Shown: positions 58,007 to 64,000 of the stretch, one piece after another
Position numbering within the stretch: the first letter of the stretch is position 1
Layout of the letters: the number at the start of each line of letters is the position of its first letter
Origin: Palsa-892 sp035556215
GTDB lineage: Bacteria; Pseudomonadota; Alphaproteobacteria; Rhizobiales; Xanthobacteraceae
Assembly (NCBI GenBank): GCA_035556215.1
Contig: DATMFI010000043.1
Span: forward strand, 1 to 64,000
DNA: 64,000 nucleotides
Reading direction: 5' to 3'
Program-made: the position numbers and the translations under genes
The notes under the pieces: generated by a model
What the model was told of the DNA's origin: nothing
Database searches by the model: none
The model's input: only the letters and a program-made list of their open reading frames with translations

Positions 58007-58687
58007 CTACTTCTTCTTGCCCGATTCGGCCTTACCCTTCTTGTCGTCCTTATCGCTCGGCAGGAACAGGCCCTGGACGCGGCCACCCTCCATATGCGCC
58101 CGGCTCGAATTCAACTCGACCACCAGCCGCTCGCCGCGCATGACATTCTGACCCTGGCTGACGACAACATTGCCGCTCAGCACGACGACATTTTCCTTCA
58201 TCATGAAGTCGGCGCGATGGCCGGTCGCCTTCTGCTCCTTGCTGGTGACGATGACGCCGCCGAGCGCTTCGATCTTCTTGATCTTCTGCGAGACATCCTT
58301 TTCGGTCGCCGCGACCTTGCCGCCGTCGGTCTTGGTGGCGGCGACCGGCGTTGCATCGGCCGTCGCGGGCTCCGAAGTTTTCTTGCCCTTCGATTTCGCG
58401 GTGTCGGCTTCGTAATAGACGCGAAGCTCGGGGCTGCGCATCGTCGTGTCGCCCTGCTGGACAAAGACGTTGCCGGTGAAGATCGCGAGCTTCTCCTTGT
58501 CGCGCACTTCGAGCTTGTTGGCTTCGATTTTGACCGGCTCGTTCTTGTTGCGCGAGAAGCCCTGCAAGGCGTTCGGCATGCCGCCGCCTTCATCCTTGTT
58601 TTTTTTCTGCGCGAAAGCGCCGCCTGCCGCGAGCATCGAAAGAGAGGCGGCAAGCCCGAACGACAGCAGGATACGGTTCAGTTTCAT
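58007..58687 (-). CDS. lptA: Lipopolysaccharide transport periplasmic protein LptA
   Basis: This 226-residue secreted protein forms the beta-jellyroll bridge that carries LPS across the periplasm. The signal peptide is MKLNRILLSFGLAASLSMLAAGGAFAQ. The OstA-like fold is visible in VKIEANKLEVRDKEKLAIFTGNVFVQQGD and VVVLSGNVVVSQGQNVMRGERL. A charged insert (about 100-150, AKSKGKKTSEPATADATPV) interrupts the fold, and the C-terminus is Lys-rich. The ATG overlaps the lptC stop by four bases. A 264-bp gap separates it from lptB. Confidence 0.92.
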   Translation of the reverse strand: MKLNRILLSFGLAASLSMLAAGGAFAQKKNKDEGGGMPNALQGFSRNKNEPVKIEANKLEVRDKEKLAIFTGNVFVQQGDTTMRSPELRVYYEADTAKSKGKKTSEPATADATPVAATKTDGGKVAATEKDVSQKIKKIEALGGVIVTSKEQKATGHRADFMMKENVVVLSGNVVVSQGQNVMRGERLVVELNSSRAHMEGGRVQGLFLPSDKDDKKGKAESGKKK

Positions 58688-59415
58688 TGTGTCGCTGTTT
58701 CTTCCGGCGTTGCCGCCATGCGCGATTCGGAGCTGAGCGTCATCTTAACGCCGCCCTCAAACACGATCAGCTTGCCGTGGTCGAAGGCTTCCATGCGATC
58801 GCTGCGCAACGTGCCGCCCTTGAAATAGAGATCGACCGGCTGTTCGGTCGTGAGATGGCCCTTCTTGGTCTCGATCGTCGCGTCGCTCAAACGGCCGCCC
58901 TGGCCATCGTCGGAGTGAAAATCGATGCCGTCGAAGATACGCATCTGGTCGGCTTTGGCGTCGTAAATGCCGGATTTCGCGTTCAGCACCGTCTTGCGGC
59001 CGCCAAGATCGAAATTGCCGATGATTTTCGAAAGCTCGATCACGTTCGGCTTCTTCAAATCCTGCGTCGCGGCTTCCGCGGTGACGCTGTAGGGATTGCC
59101 CTCCTTGCTGAAGCCGGTGAGCTTCGGTGCTTCCATCTTCAGCTTCGAACCCGAAATCGTCAGCTTGCCGACGCTGACCGGCAATTCGCCTGCCGCCTTG
59201 AACGGATCGAGCCAGAGCCACAGCCCCGTCAATACGACGCTGCCGACGAGCAGCACCGGGATCAGCCGGCGCAACAACCCGACGAGCCGGCTATGCCGGA
59301 CCGCGGCGCCGAAGGCGGCTTCGCGGCGGACGAGCAAGTCCGGATCCGCGAACGGGTCGGGCGCAGCCGAATAGGCCGGCGGAACGGGGGTGTGGCGGTT
59401 CATCGCGATAGCCAT
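58684..59415 (-). CDS. lptC: LPS export protein LptC
   Basis: This 243-residue bitopic inner-membrane protein passes LPS from LptBFG to LptA. A single membrane helix (LIPVLLVGSVVLTGLWLWL, about 51-69) follows a cytoplasmic N-terminus, and the periplasmic part has the OstA-like repeats (KLTISGSKLKMEAPKLTGFSKEG, YDAKADQMRIFDGIDFHSDDG). A second ATG four codons in is equally plausible. It overlaps lptA by four bases. Confidence 0.9.
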   Translation of the reverse strand: MAIAMNRHTPVPPAYSAAPDPFADPDLLVRREAAFGAAVRHSRLVGLLRRLIPVLLVGSVVLTGLWLWLDPFKAAGELPVSVGKLTISGSKLKMEAPKLTGFSKEGNPYSVTAEAATQDLKKPNVIELSKIIGNFDLGGRKTVLNAKSGIYDAKADQMRIFDGIDFHSDDGQGGRLSDATIETKKGHLTTEQPVDLYFKGGTLRSDRMEAFDHGKLIVFEGGVKMTLSSESRMAATPEETATQ

Positions 59416-59488
59416 ATGGCGGCGAAATACGGCTTTCCAGCGGTGGCGTCAGCCGCGCGAAGCCCGGATTCGCGCGATTTTACGCGAT

Positions 59489-60103
59489 TTACGAGTGGGA
59501 AAAAATATCCTGTTCCGCCCAGCCGTCGAGGTCGAGCCGGGCGCGGACGGGCAGGAATTTGAAACAGGCTTCGGCGAGATCGGTGCGATGCTCGCGGGCG
59601 AGCATCGTATCGAGCTTCTCTTTCAGCGCATGCAGATGCAGCACATCGGACGCCGCATAAGCGATCTGCGCTTCGGAAAGATCCTTCGCGCCCCAGTCGG
59701 AGCTTTGCTGCTGCTTCGAGACTTCGATGTTGAGAAGCTCGCGCGACAGATCCTTGAGGCCGTGCCGGTCCGTGTAAGTGCGCACGAGACGCGAAGCGAT
59801 CTTGGTGCAATAGACCGGCGCCGCCATGACTTTAAATGTGTGAAACAGCACGGCGAGATCGAAGCGCGCGAAGTGAAAAATCTTCAGCCGGTCCGGATCG
59901 GAAAGGAGCTTCACGAGATTGGGACTCGCAATGCCGCTCGCCGGAATCTGGACGACATCCGCCGTGCCGTCGCCGGGCGACAGCTGCACGACGCACAGCC
60001 GGTCGCGGTGCGGATTAAGGCCGAGCGTCTCGGTGTCGATCGCGACCGAAGCGCCGTAGGCCGAAAGGTCGGGGAGATCCCCGCGATGCAAGCGGATCGT
60101 CAT
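59489..60103 (-). CDS. RNase D-like 3'-5' exonuclease
   Basis: This 204-residue protein is a DEDDy exonuclease: D-x-E in VAIDTETLGLN near residue 22, the second Asp in HFARFDLAVL and the Y/D motif in QIAYAASDVLHLHAL. It lacks the C-terminal HRDC domains of full RNase D, so it is the short form common in Rhizobiales upstream of lptC. The likely job is 3' trimming of RNA, possibly tRNA. tRNA-Leu lies just upstream on the same strand, which may be coincidental. The start MTIRLHRGDLP was preferred over one 13 codons upstream. Confidence 0.9.
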   Translation of the reverse strand: MTIRLHRGDLPDLSAYGASVAIDTETLGLNPHRDRLCVVQLSPGDGTADVVQIPASGIASPNLVKLLSDPDRLKIFHFARFDLAVLFHTFKVMAAPVYCTKIASRLVRTYTDRHGLKDLSRELLNIEVSKQQQSSDWGAKDLSEAQIAYAASDVLHLHALKEKLDTMLAREHRTDLAEACFKFLPVRARLDLDGWAEQDIFSHS

Positions 60104-60158
60104 GAACGTTTCGTTAATTGCGACATCCCGCGAAACTGGCACATCGCGGTTAAAAATT

Positions 60159-60243
60159 TGGTGCCCAGGAAAGGACTCGAACCTTCACGCCTCGCGGCAC
60201 AGGTACCTGAAACCTGCGCGTCTACCAATTCCGCCACCTGGGC
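60159..60243 (-). tRNA. tRNA-Leu, anticodon CAG
   Basis: An 85-base class II tRNA with encoded CCA is present. The acceptor is GCCCAGG/CCTGGGC, the D-arm GGCGGAATTGGTAGACGC, the anticodon arm CAGGT-TTCAGGT-ACCTG, a long variable arm follows, and the T-arm is GGTTCGAGTCC. It reads CUG codons, the most used Leu codon in GC-rich genomes. Confidence 0.97.
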
Positions 60244-60379
60244 ATCCGGTGCGCAATCCGGCGCTAGGTAGGGCGGCGGCTTGCGGATTGTCAATCAGCG
60301 AACCGCGAAAATGCGCTATTACTGGACGCCGCCGGCTCATTCGAGTATCGCTCCGGCAAACTTCTGAGGGCATTTGGCG

Positions 60380-61342
60380 ATGACCGACACCCCCACCGAC
60401 CGTCTGGTAACCGTATTTGGCGGCTCCGGCTTTCTCGGCCGCTATACCGTCCGGGCGCTCGCCCAGTCGGGCTTCCGGATCCGCGCCGCGGTGCGCCGCC
60501 CCGACCTTGCTTTCGACCTCCAGCCTCTCGGGCGGGTCGGCCAGATCCATCCGGTGCAAGCCAATCTGCGTTTCCCCGATTCGGTGATGCGGGCCGCCGA
60601 AGGCTCGGATGCCGTCGTCAACCTCGTCGGCATCATGAACCTGTCGGGCGCGCAGACGTTCGAAGCCGTGCAGGCCGAGGGCGCCGCCACCGTCGCGCGC
60701 GCCGCGAAAGAAAACGGCGCGCGTCTTATTCATGTCTCCGCGATCGGCGCCGACGCACAGTCCGATTCAGCCTATGCCCGCACGAAAGCCGCGGGCGAGC
60801 AGGCCGCGCTCGCCGAGAAGGCCGTCGTGTTCCGCCCGTCCGTCGTGTTCGGGCCGGAAGACGATTTCTTCAACCGCTTCGCCGCGCTCGCGCGCATCAT
60901 GCCGGCGCTGCCGCTGATCGGCGGCGGCGAGACGAAATTTCAGCCGGTGTTCGTCGGCGATGTCGCGGCCGCGATTCTGAAAGCGGCCGAAGGCAAGGCG
61001 GCCGCGAAAACGATTTACGAACTGGGCGGGCCGGAAGTGAAAACGTTCCGCGAGTTGATGGAGCTCGTCCTGCGCGAAATCGGCCGCAAGCGGCTGCTCC
61101 TGCCGATTCCGTTCGGGCTCGCGAAATTGCAGGCGCTCTTTCTCGAAATGCTGCCGGGCAAGTTGCTGACACGCGATCAGGTGGAACTCCTGAAATCCGA
61201 TAACGTCGTCTCAACGGAAGCCGAGCGCGAGGGCCGCACCCTCAAGGGCCTCGGCGTCCGGGCGACGTCGATGGAAGCGGTGCTGGAAGGCTATCTGTGG
61301 CGCTTCCGAAAGGCCGGCCAGTTCACACGGCTTGTGGCTTAA
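60380..61342 (+). CDS. NDUFA9-like NAD(P)-binding protein, complex I associated
   Basis: This 320-residue atypical short-chain dehydrogenase has the N-terminal NAD(P)-binding loop VFGGSGFLGRYTVRAL and the SDR-like tail of the complex I NDUFA9-like family. Alphaproteobacteria keep such proteins as accessory or assembly subunits of NADH:ubiquinone oxidoreductase. YARTKAAGEQA retains the Tyr-x3-Lys pattern. The GAGGG ribosome-binding site favours the ATG here over a TTG six bases before. The 3' end overlaps the convergent uppP by four bases. Confidence 0.85.
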   Translation: MTDTPTDRLVTVFGGSGFLGRYTVRALAQSGFRIRAAVRRPDLAFDLQPLGRVGQIHPVQANLRFPDSVMRAAEGSDAVVNLVGIMNLSGAQTFEAVQAEGAATVARAAKENGARLIHVSAIGADAQSDSAYARTKAAGEQAALAEKAVVFRPSVVFGPEDDFFNRFAALARIMPALPLIGGGETKFQPVFVGDVAAAILKAAEGKAAAKTIYELGGPEVKTFRELMELVLREIGRKRLLLPIPFGLAKLQALFLEMLPGKLLTRDQVELLKSDNVVSTEAEREGRTLKGLGVRATSMEAVLEGYLWRFRKAGQFTRLVA

Positions 61343-62214
61343 TTGAGCCAGCCGAACATCACGCCGATGATCAGCACCACGCCCATGAAGGCGCGGTAGA
61401 AGACGAACGGCCACGCCGAAAACTTTTCCAGGATTCGCAACAGGCCCCAGATCGCGACGAAGGCCGAGAGCGAAGCGACGATCAGGCCGACAGCGAGCAC
61501 CGACCAGCCATGCGCCGAGAGCTGCACCTTGTGCAGCTCGTACAATTCTTTCAATCCCGCGCCGGTGATCGCCGGAACGCCGAGCAGAAACGAAAAGCGC
61601 GCCGCTTCCTGCCGGTTCATGTTGAGGAAAAGCGCGGCCGTCAGCGTCGAGCCGGAGCGCGACACGCCGGGGATCAGCGCGCCGACCTGGGCGATGCCGA
61701 CCAGGAGCGCGTCCTTCAGCGTCGCGTCTTCCATCGTGCGAGTGTGCTTGGCGTAAAGCTCCGAGAACGCGAGCAGCGCCGCCATGAAGATCGACGCAAA
61801 GCCGATCACCCATAGGCTGCGAAGCGGCGTGCCGCAGGCGTTGAGAACCGGCGAGAGCAGAATGCCGGCGAAAACGATCGGCAAGGTGCCGAGCACAATC
61901 CAGAGCGAGAAGCGCAAATTCCAGTCGCGAAAATCGCGGTGGCGAAGGGCGTCGATCGAGCCGAAGAACAGCGTGCGCACATCGCTCCAGAAATAACTCA
62001 CCACCGCCGCGAGAGCCGCGAGCTGCATCGCCGCCGAGAAGGCCGAACCCGGATCGCGCCAGCCGAGGAAAGCGGGAACGATCCGCATATGCGCGGTCGA
62101 GGAAATCGGCAGGAGCTCCGTGATGCCCTGAACGACGCCAAGCACGGCAACCTTGGCGTAGCCCAGCTCGACGAAGCCGGTATCGAAGCCCTGCGTGCAG
62201 ATACCAGCCGCCAT
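61339..62214 (-). CDS. uppP: Undecaprenyl-diphosphatase
   Basis: This 291-residue polytopic membrane enzyme (BacA family) dephosphorylates undecaprenyl diphosphate to recycle the lipid carrier for peptidoglycan and O-antigen. The conserved motifs are GVVQGITELLPISSTAH near residue 27 and LIPGVSRSGSTLTAA near residue 170. About eight hydrophobic helices are visible. Over-expression gives bacitracin resistance in other bacteria. The ATG with AAGGAGC upstream was chosen; the frame continues much further without homology. Confidence 0.94.
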   Translation of the reverse strand: MAAGICTQGFDTGFVELGYAKVAVLGVVQGITELLPISSTAHMRIVPAFLGWRDPGSAFSAAMQLAALAAVVSYFWSDVRTLFFGSIDALRHRDFRDWNLRFSLWIVLGTLPIVFAGILLSPVLNACGTPLRSLWVIGFASIFMAALLAFSELYAKHTRTMEDATLKDALLVGIAQVGALIPGVSRSGSTLTAALFLNMNRQEAARFSFLLGVPAITGAGLKELYELHKVQLSAHGWSVLAVGLIVASLSAFVAIWGLLRILEKFSAWPFVFYRAFMGVVLIIGVMFGWLN

Positions 62215-62487
62215 GCGATGCTCCTTGGAGGGAAATCCGGTGGGGAATTGCCTTGAAACGTGCTCGGGCACGACCCGCTGCCCGAATCGCGCCTTCCTGA
62301 TTCTGATCGTCGTTTTCTCAAAGGGCTTTGGGGCGATCAAGCGGCGATCCGGCCGGGAACACTGCAAGGCTCTGGTAACGCCCTTATCGTATGGAATGGG
62401 CGCACAAGGTTCGGGCCGCCGGATCGGCCCTAGGATTGCCCTGATCTGCGTCTTTTTGTCCGTATCGCTGTCATATTTCCGGAACTC
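62215..62487. other. Divergent promoter gap between uppP and gst
   Basis: No gene or recognised element is seen in these 273 bases. It must contain both promoters. The segment at about 62300-62330 has short T- and A-runs but no clear -35/-10 pair. Confidence 0.5.
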
Positions 62488-63174
62488 ATGAAACTTCTGC
62501 ACCACGCCTTTTGCCCGCATTCGCGTTTTGCTCGGCTTGTCCTTGCCGAATACCGCGCGTCCTTCGAGCTTGCCGACGAAGATGTGCGCAAACGGCGTCC
62601 CGAATTTCTCGAGCTGAACCCCGCCGGTACGACGCCGGTGCTGATCGAGGGCAAGTTTCCCGTTTCGGGTGCGAGTGTGATCGCCGAATATATCGACGAG
62701 ACGCATGGCGCCAGTCTCGGCGAGCACCGGCTGCTTCCCGCCGATCCGCGGGCACGCGCCGAAGTGCGGCGCATCGCCAACTGGTTCCACGACAAGTTCT
62801 TCTTCGAAGTCAGCGAGCCCTTGGCGCGCGAAAAGATCTTCAAGCTCCGGCTTTCCTCCGCCGAAGGCGGCGGCCCGCCGGATTCCTCGGCGCTGCAGGC
62901 GGCGAAGAAGAATATCCGCTATCATCTGCAATATATCGGCTGGCTGCTTTCGACACGGAGCTGGCTTGCGACCGACAAGCTCTCCTTCGCCGACCTTGCG
63001 GCGGCAGCGCATCTTTCGGTCGCCGATTACTTGGGTGACGTGCCGTGGGACGAGAACGAGAACGCGAAGAACTGGTACGCGAAGATGAAGTCGCGGCCGG
63101 GCTTCCGGCCGCTCCTCGCCGATCTCGTGCCAGGACTGCCGCCGTCGAAGGTTTACGCGGACCTCGACTTCTAG
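62488..63174 (+). CDS. Glutathione S-transferase family protein
   Basis: This 228-residue protein has the N-terminal thioredoxin-like GST domain (MKLLHHAFCPHSRFARLVLAE, GTTPVLIEGKFPVSGASVIAEYIDE) and a helical C-terminal domain. CPHSRFAR places Cys9 and Ser12 where the catalytic residue of beta or omega-type GSTs sits. The substrate is unknown. It lies divergent from uppP and directly before queG. Confidence 0.88.
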   Translation: MKLLHHAFCPHSRFARLVLAEYRASFELADEDVRKRRPEFLELNPAGTTPVLIEGKFPVSGASVIAEYIDETHGASLGEHRLLPADPRARAEVRRIANWFHDKFFFEVSEPLAREKIFKLRLSSAEGGGPPDSSALQAAKKNIRYHLQYIGWLLSTRSWLATDKLSFADLAAAAHLSVADYLGDVPWDENENAKNWYAKMKSRPGFRPLLADLVPGLPPSKVYADLDF

Positions 63175-63179
63175 CGGCG

Positions 63180-64000
63180 CTGAAAGAGCGCGCGCACCGC
63201 GAAGGCTTCAACGCCTTCGGCGTCACAAAACCTCTCGCCGCCCCCTTCCGCCGCTACTTCGACGACTGGCTCGCGCACGGCGCGCATGGCGACATGGAAT
63301 GGCTCGCCACGACGCAAGATCGCCGCGCCGATCCCGCCGCGCTGTGGCCGGAAGCCAAAAGCGTCATCCTGCTCGGCATGAATTACGGCCCCGACGAAAA
63401 TCCGCTCGCGCTCATCGAACAACCAAGCCGCGGCGCGATTTCGGTTTATGCGCGTGGCGAGGATTATCACGAGCTCATCAAGGGCCGGCTGAAGCAGATC
63501 GGCGGCTGGCTGGTCGCCAAAGCGGGCGGCGACATAAAAGTCTTCGTCGATACGGCGCCGGTAATGGAAAAGCCGCTCGCGGCCGCGGCCGGTTTAGGCT
63601 GGCAGGGCAAGCATACCAATCTCGTGTCGCGCCAATTCGGCTCCTGGCTGTTTCTCGGCGCGATCTTCACGACGCTGGAATTGCCGGCTGACGAGCCCGA
63701 AACCGACCGCTGCGGCTCTTGCCACGCCTGCCTCGATGCCTGCCCGACGGCGGCGTTCACCGCGCCCTATCAGTTGGACGCGCGGCGCTGCATTTCGTAT
63801 CTCACCATCGAGCACAAGGGCCCGATCCCGTTAGAGCTGCGCGCGATGATGGGCAATCGCATTTTCGGTTGCGACGATTGTCTTGCCGTTTGTCCGTGGA
63901 ACAAGTTCGCGCGGGAAGGCCATGAAGCGCGGCTTGCGGCGCGCCATGAAAATCGCGCGCCGGATCTTGCCGAGCTGGTGAAGCTCGATGACGCGGCGTT
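63180..64000 (+). CDS. queG: Epoxyqueuosine reductase QueG, cut by the window end
   Basis: About 273 residues are seen before the window ends. QueG reduces epoxyqueuosine to queuosine in tRNA, using a cobalamin and two 4Fe-4S clusters. The ferredoxin-like motifs are CGSCHACLDACPTAAF and CDDCLAVCPWN. Other family segments are ILLGMNYGPDENPL and DTAPVMEKPLAAAAGLGWQGKH. The start is unclear: the expected N-terminus (KERAHREGFNAFGVTKPL) is preceded only by a CTG, six bases after the gst stop. A GTG at 63045 is in frame but would overlap gst by 130 bases. Confidence 0.9.
   Translation, partial: MKERAHREGFNAFGVTKPLAAPFRRYFDDWLAHGAHGDMEWLATTQDRRADPAALWPEAKSVILLGMNYGPDENPLALIEQPSRGAISVYARGEDYHELIKGRLKQIGGWLVAKAGGDIKVFVDTAPVMEKPLAAAAGLGWQGKHTNLVSRQFGSWLFLGAIFTTLELPADEPETDRCGSCHACLDACPTAAFTAPYQLDARRCISYLTIEHKGPIPLELRAMMGNRIFGCDDCLAVCPWNKFAREGHEARLAARHENRAPDLAELVKLDDAA

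Overview
The window is ordinary core chromosome of an alphaproteobacterium in the order Hyphomicrobiales (Rhizobiales), most like the Bradyrhizobiaceae/Xanthobacteraceae branch. The signs are an Irr regulator with a heme-regulatory Cys-Pro motif beside fabA-fabB-fabI, a class II (alphaproteobacterial) EPSP synthase, the linked AddAB nuclease genes, a DivL-type kinase, a TsaE/sugar-kinase fusion next to a MurU-like gene, a TIGR02300 acidic zinc-ribbon protein, DUF1150 next to a small heat-shock protein, and the lptC-lptA-lptB-rpoN-ptsN block. I see no prophage, CRISPR array, intact transposon or secondary-metabolite cluster. Taxonomy is inferred from gene content only.

Layout. 1-581 is a gene-free, hairpin-rich stretch of unknown identity. 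582-7.3 kb holds rpsO-pnp, a Crp/Fnr regulator, and a divergent oxyR-like/katG peroxide-defence pair. 7.3-10.8 kb holds the unsaturated fatty-acid genes fabA-fabB-fabI divergent from irr. 10.8-13.3 kb has an SH3-domain secreted protein, a D-2-hydroxyacid dehydrogenase and a MoeB/ThiF-type E1-like enzyme. 13.3-21.1 kb is the replication block rpsT-dnaA-dnaN-recF-gyrB on the minus strand, with about 0.9 kb of non-coding DNA upstream of dnaA. 21.2-28.8 kb has an enoyl-CoA hydratase, mutM, ubiE-ubiB, coaBC-dut, an Rrf2 regulator and cysK.

28.9-40.7 kb is a plus-strand run: divL, a tsaE/amgK-like fusion, murU, addB, addA, trxA, several overlapping by four bases. It combines cell-cycle signalling, t6A tRNA modification, probable peptidoglycan sugar recycling and double-strand break repair. 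40.8-52.5 kb is a minus-strand run: aroA-cmk-rpsA-sppA-ihfB-lapA-(ornithine cyclodeaminase family gene)-trpF-trpB-trpA-accD-folC. 52.7-64 kb contains the TIGR02300 gene, tRNA-Ala(GGC), hsp20, DUF1150, ptsN, rpoN, lptB, lptA, lptC, an RNase D-like exonuclease, tRNA-Leu(CAG), an NDUFA9-like NAD(P)-binding protein, uppP, a glutathione transferase and a truncated queG.

The points that stand out are a DivL-type kinase with Tyr in place of the phospho-acceptor His; the TsaE/kinase fusion followed by a nucleotidyltransferase; inverted repeats between an Rrf2 regulator and cysK; the two heme-binding signatures of Irr; a repeat-expanded N-terminal extension on LptB whose reading frame continues upstream to a possible CUG start; the absence of hpf between rpoN and ptsN; a queG without a normal start codon near its expected N-terminus; and the two unexplained non-coding stretches. 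None is a clearly new multi-gene system.
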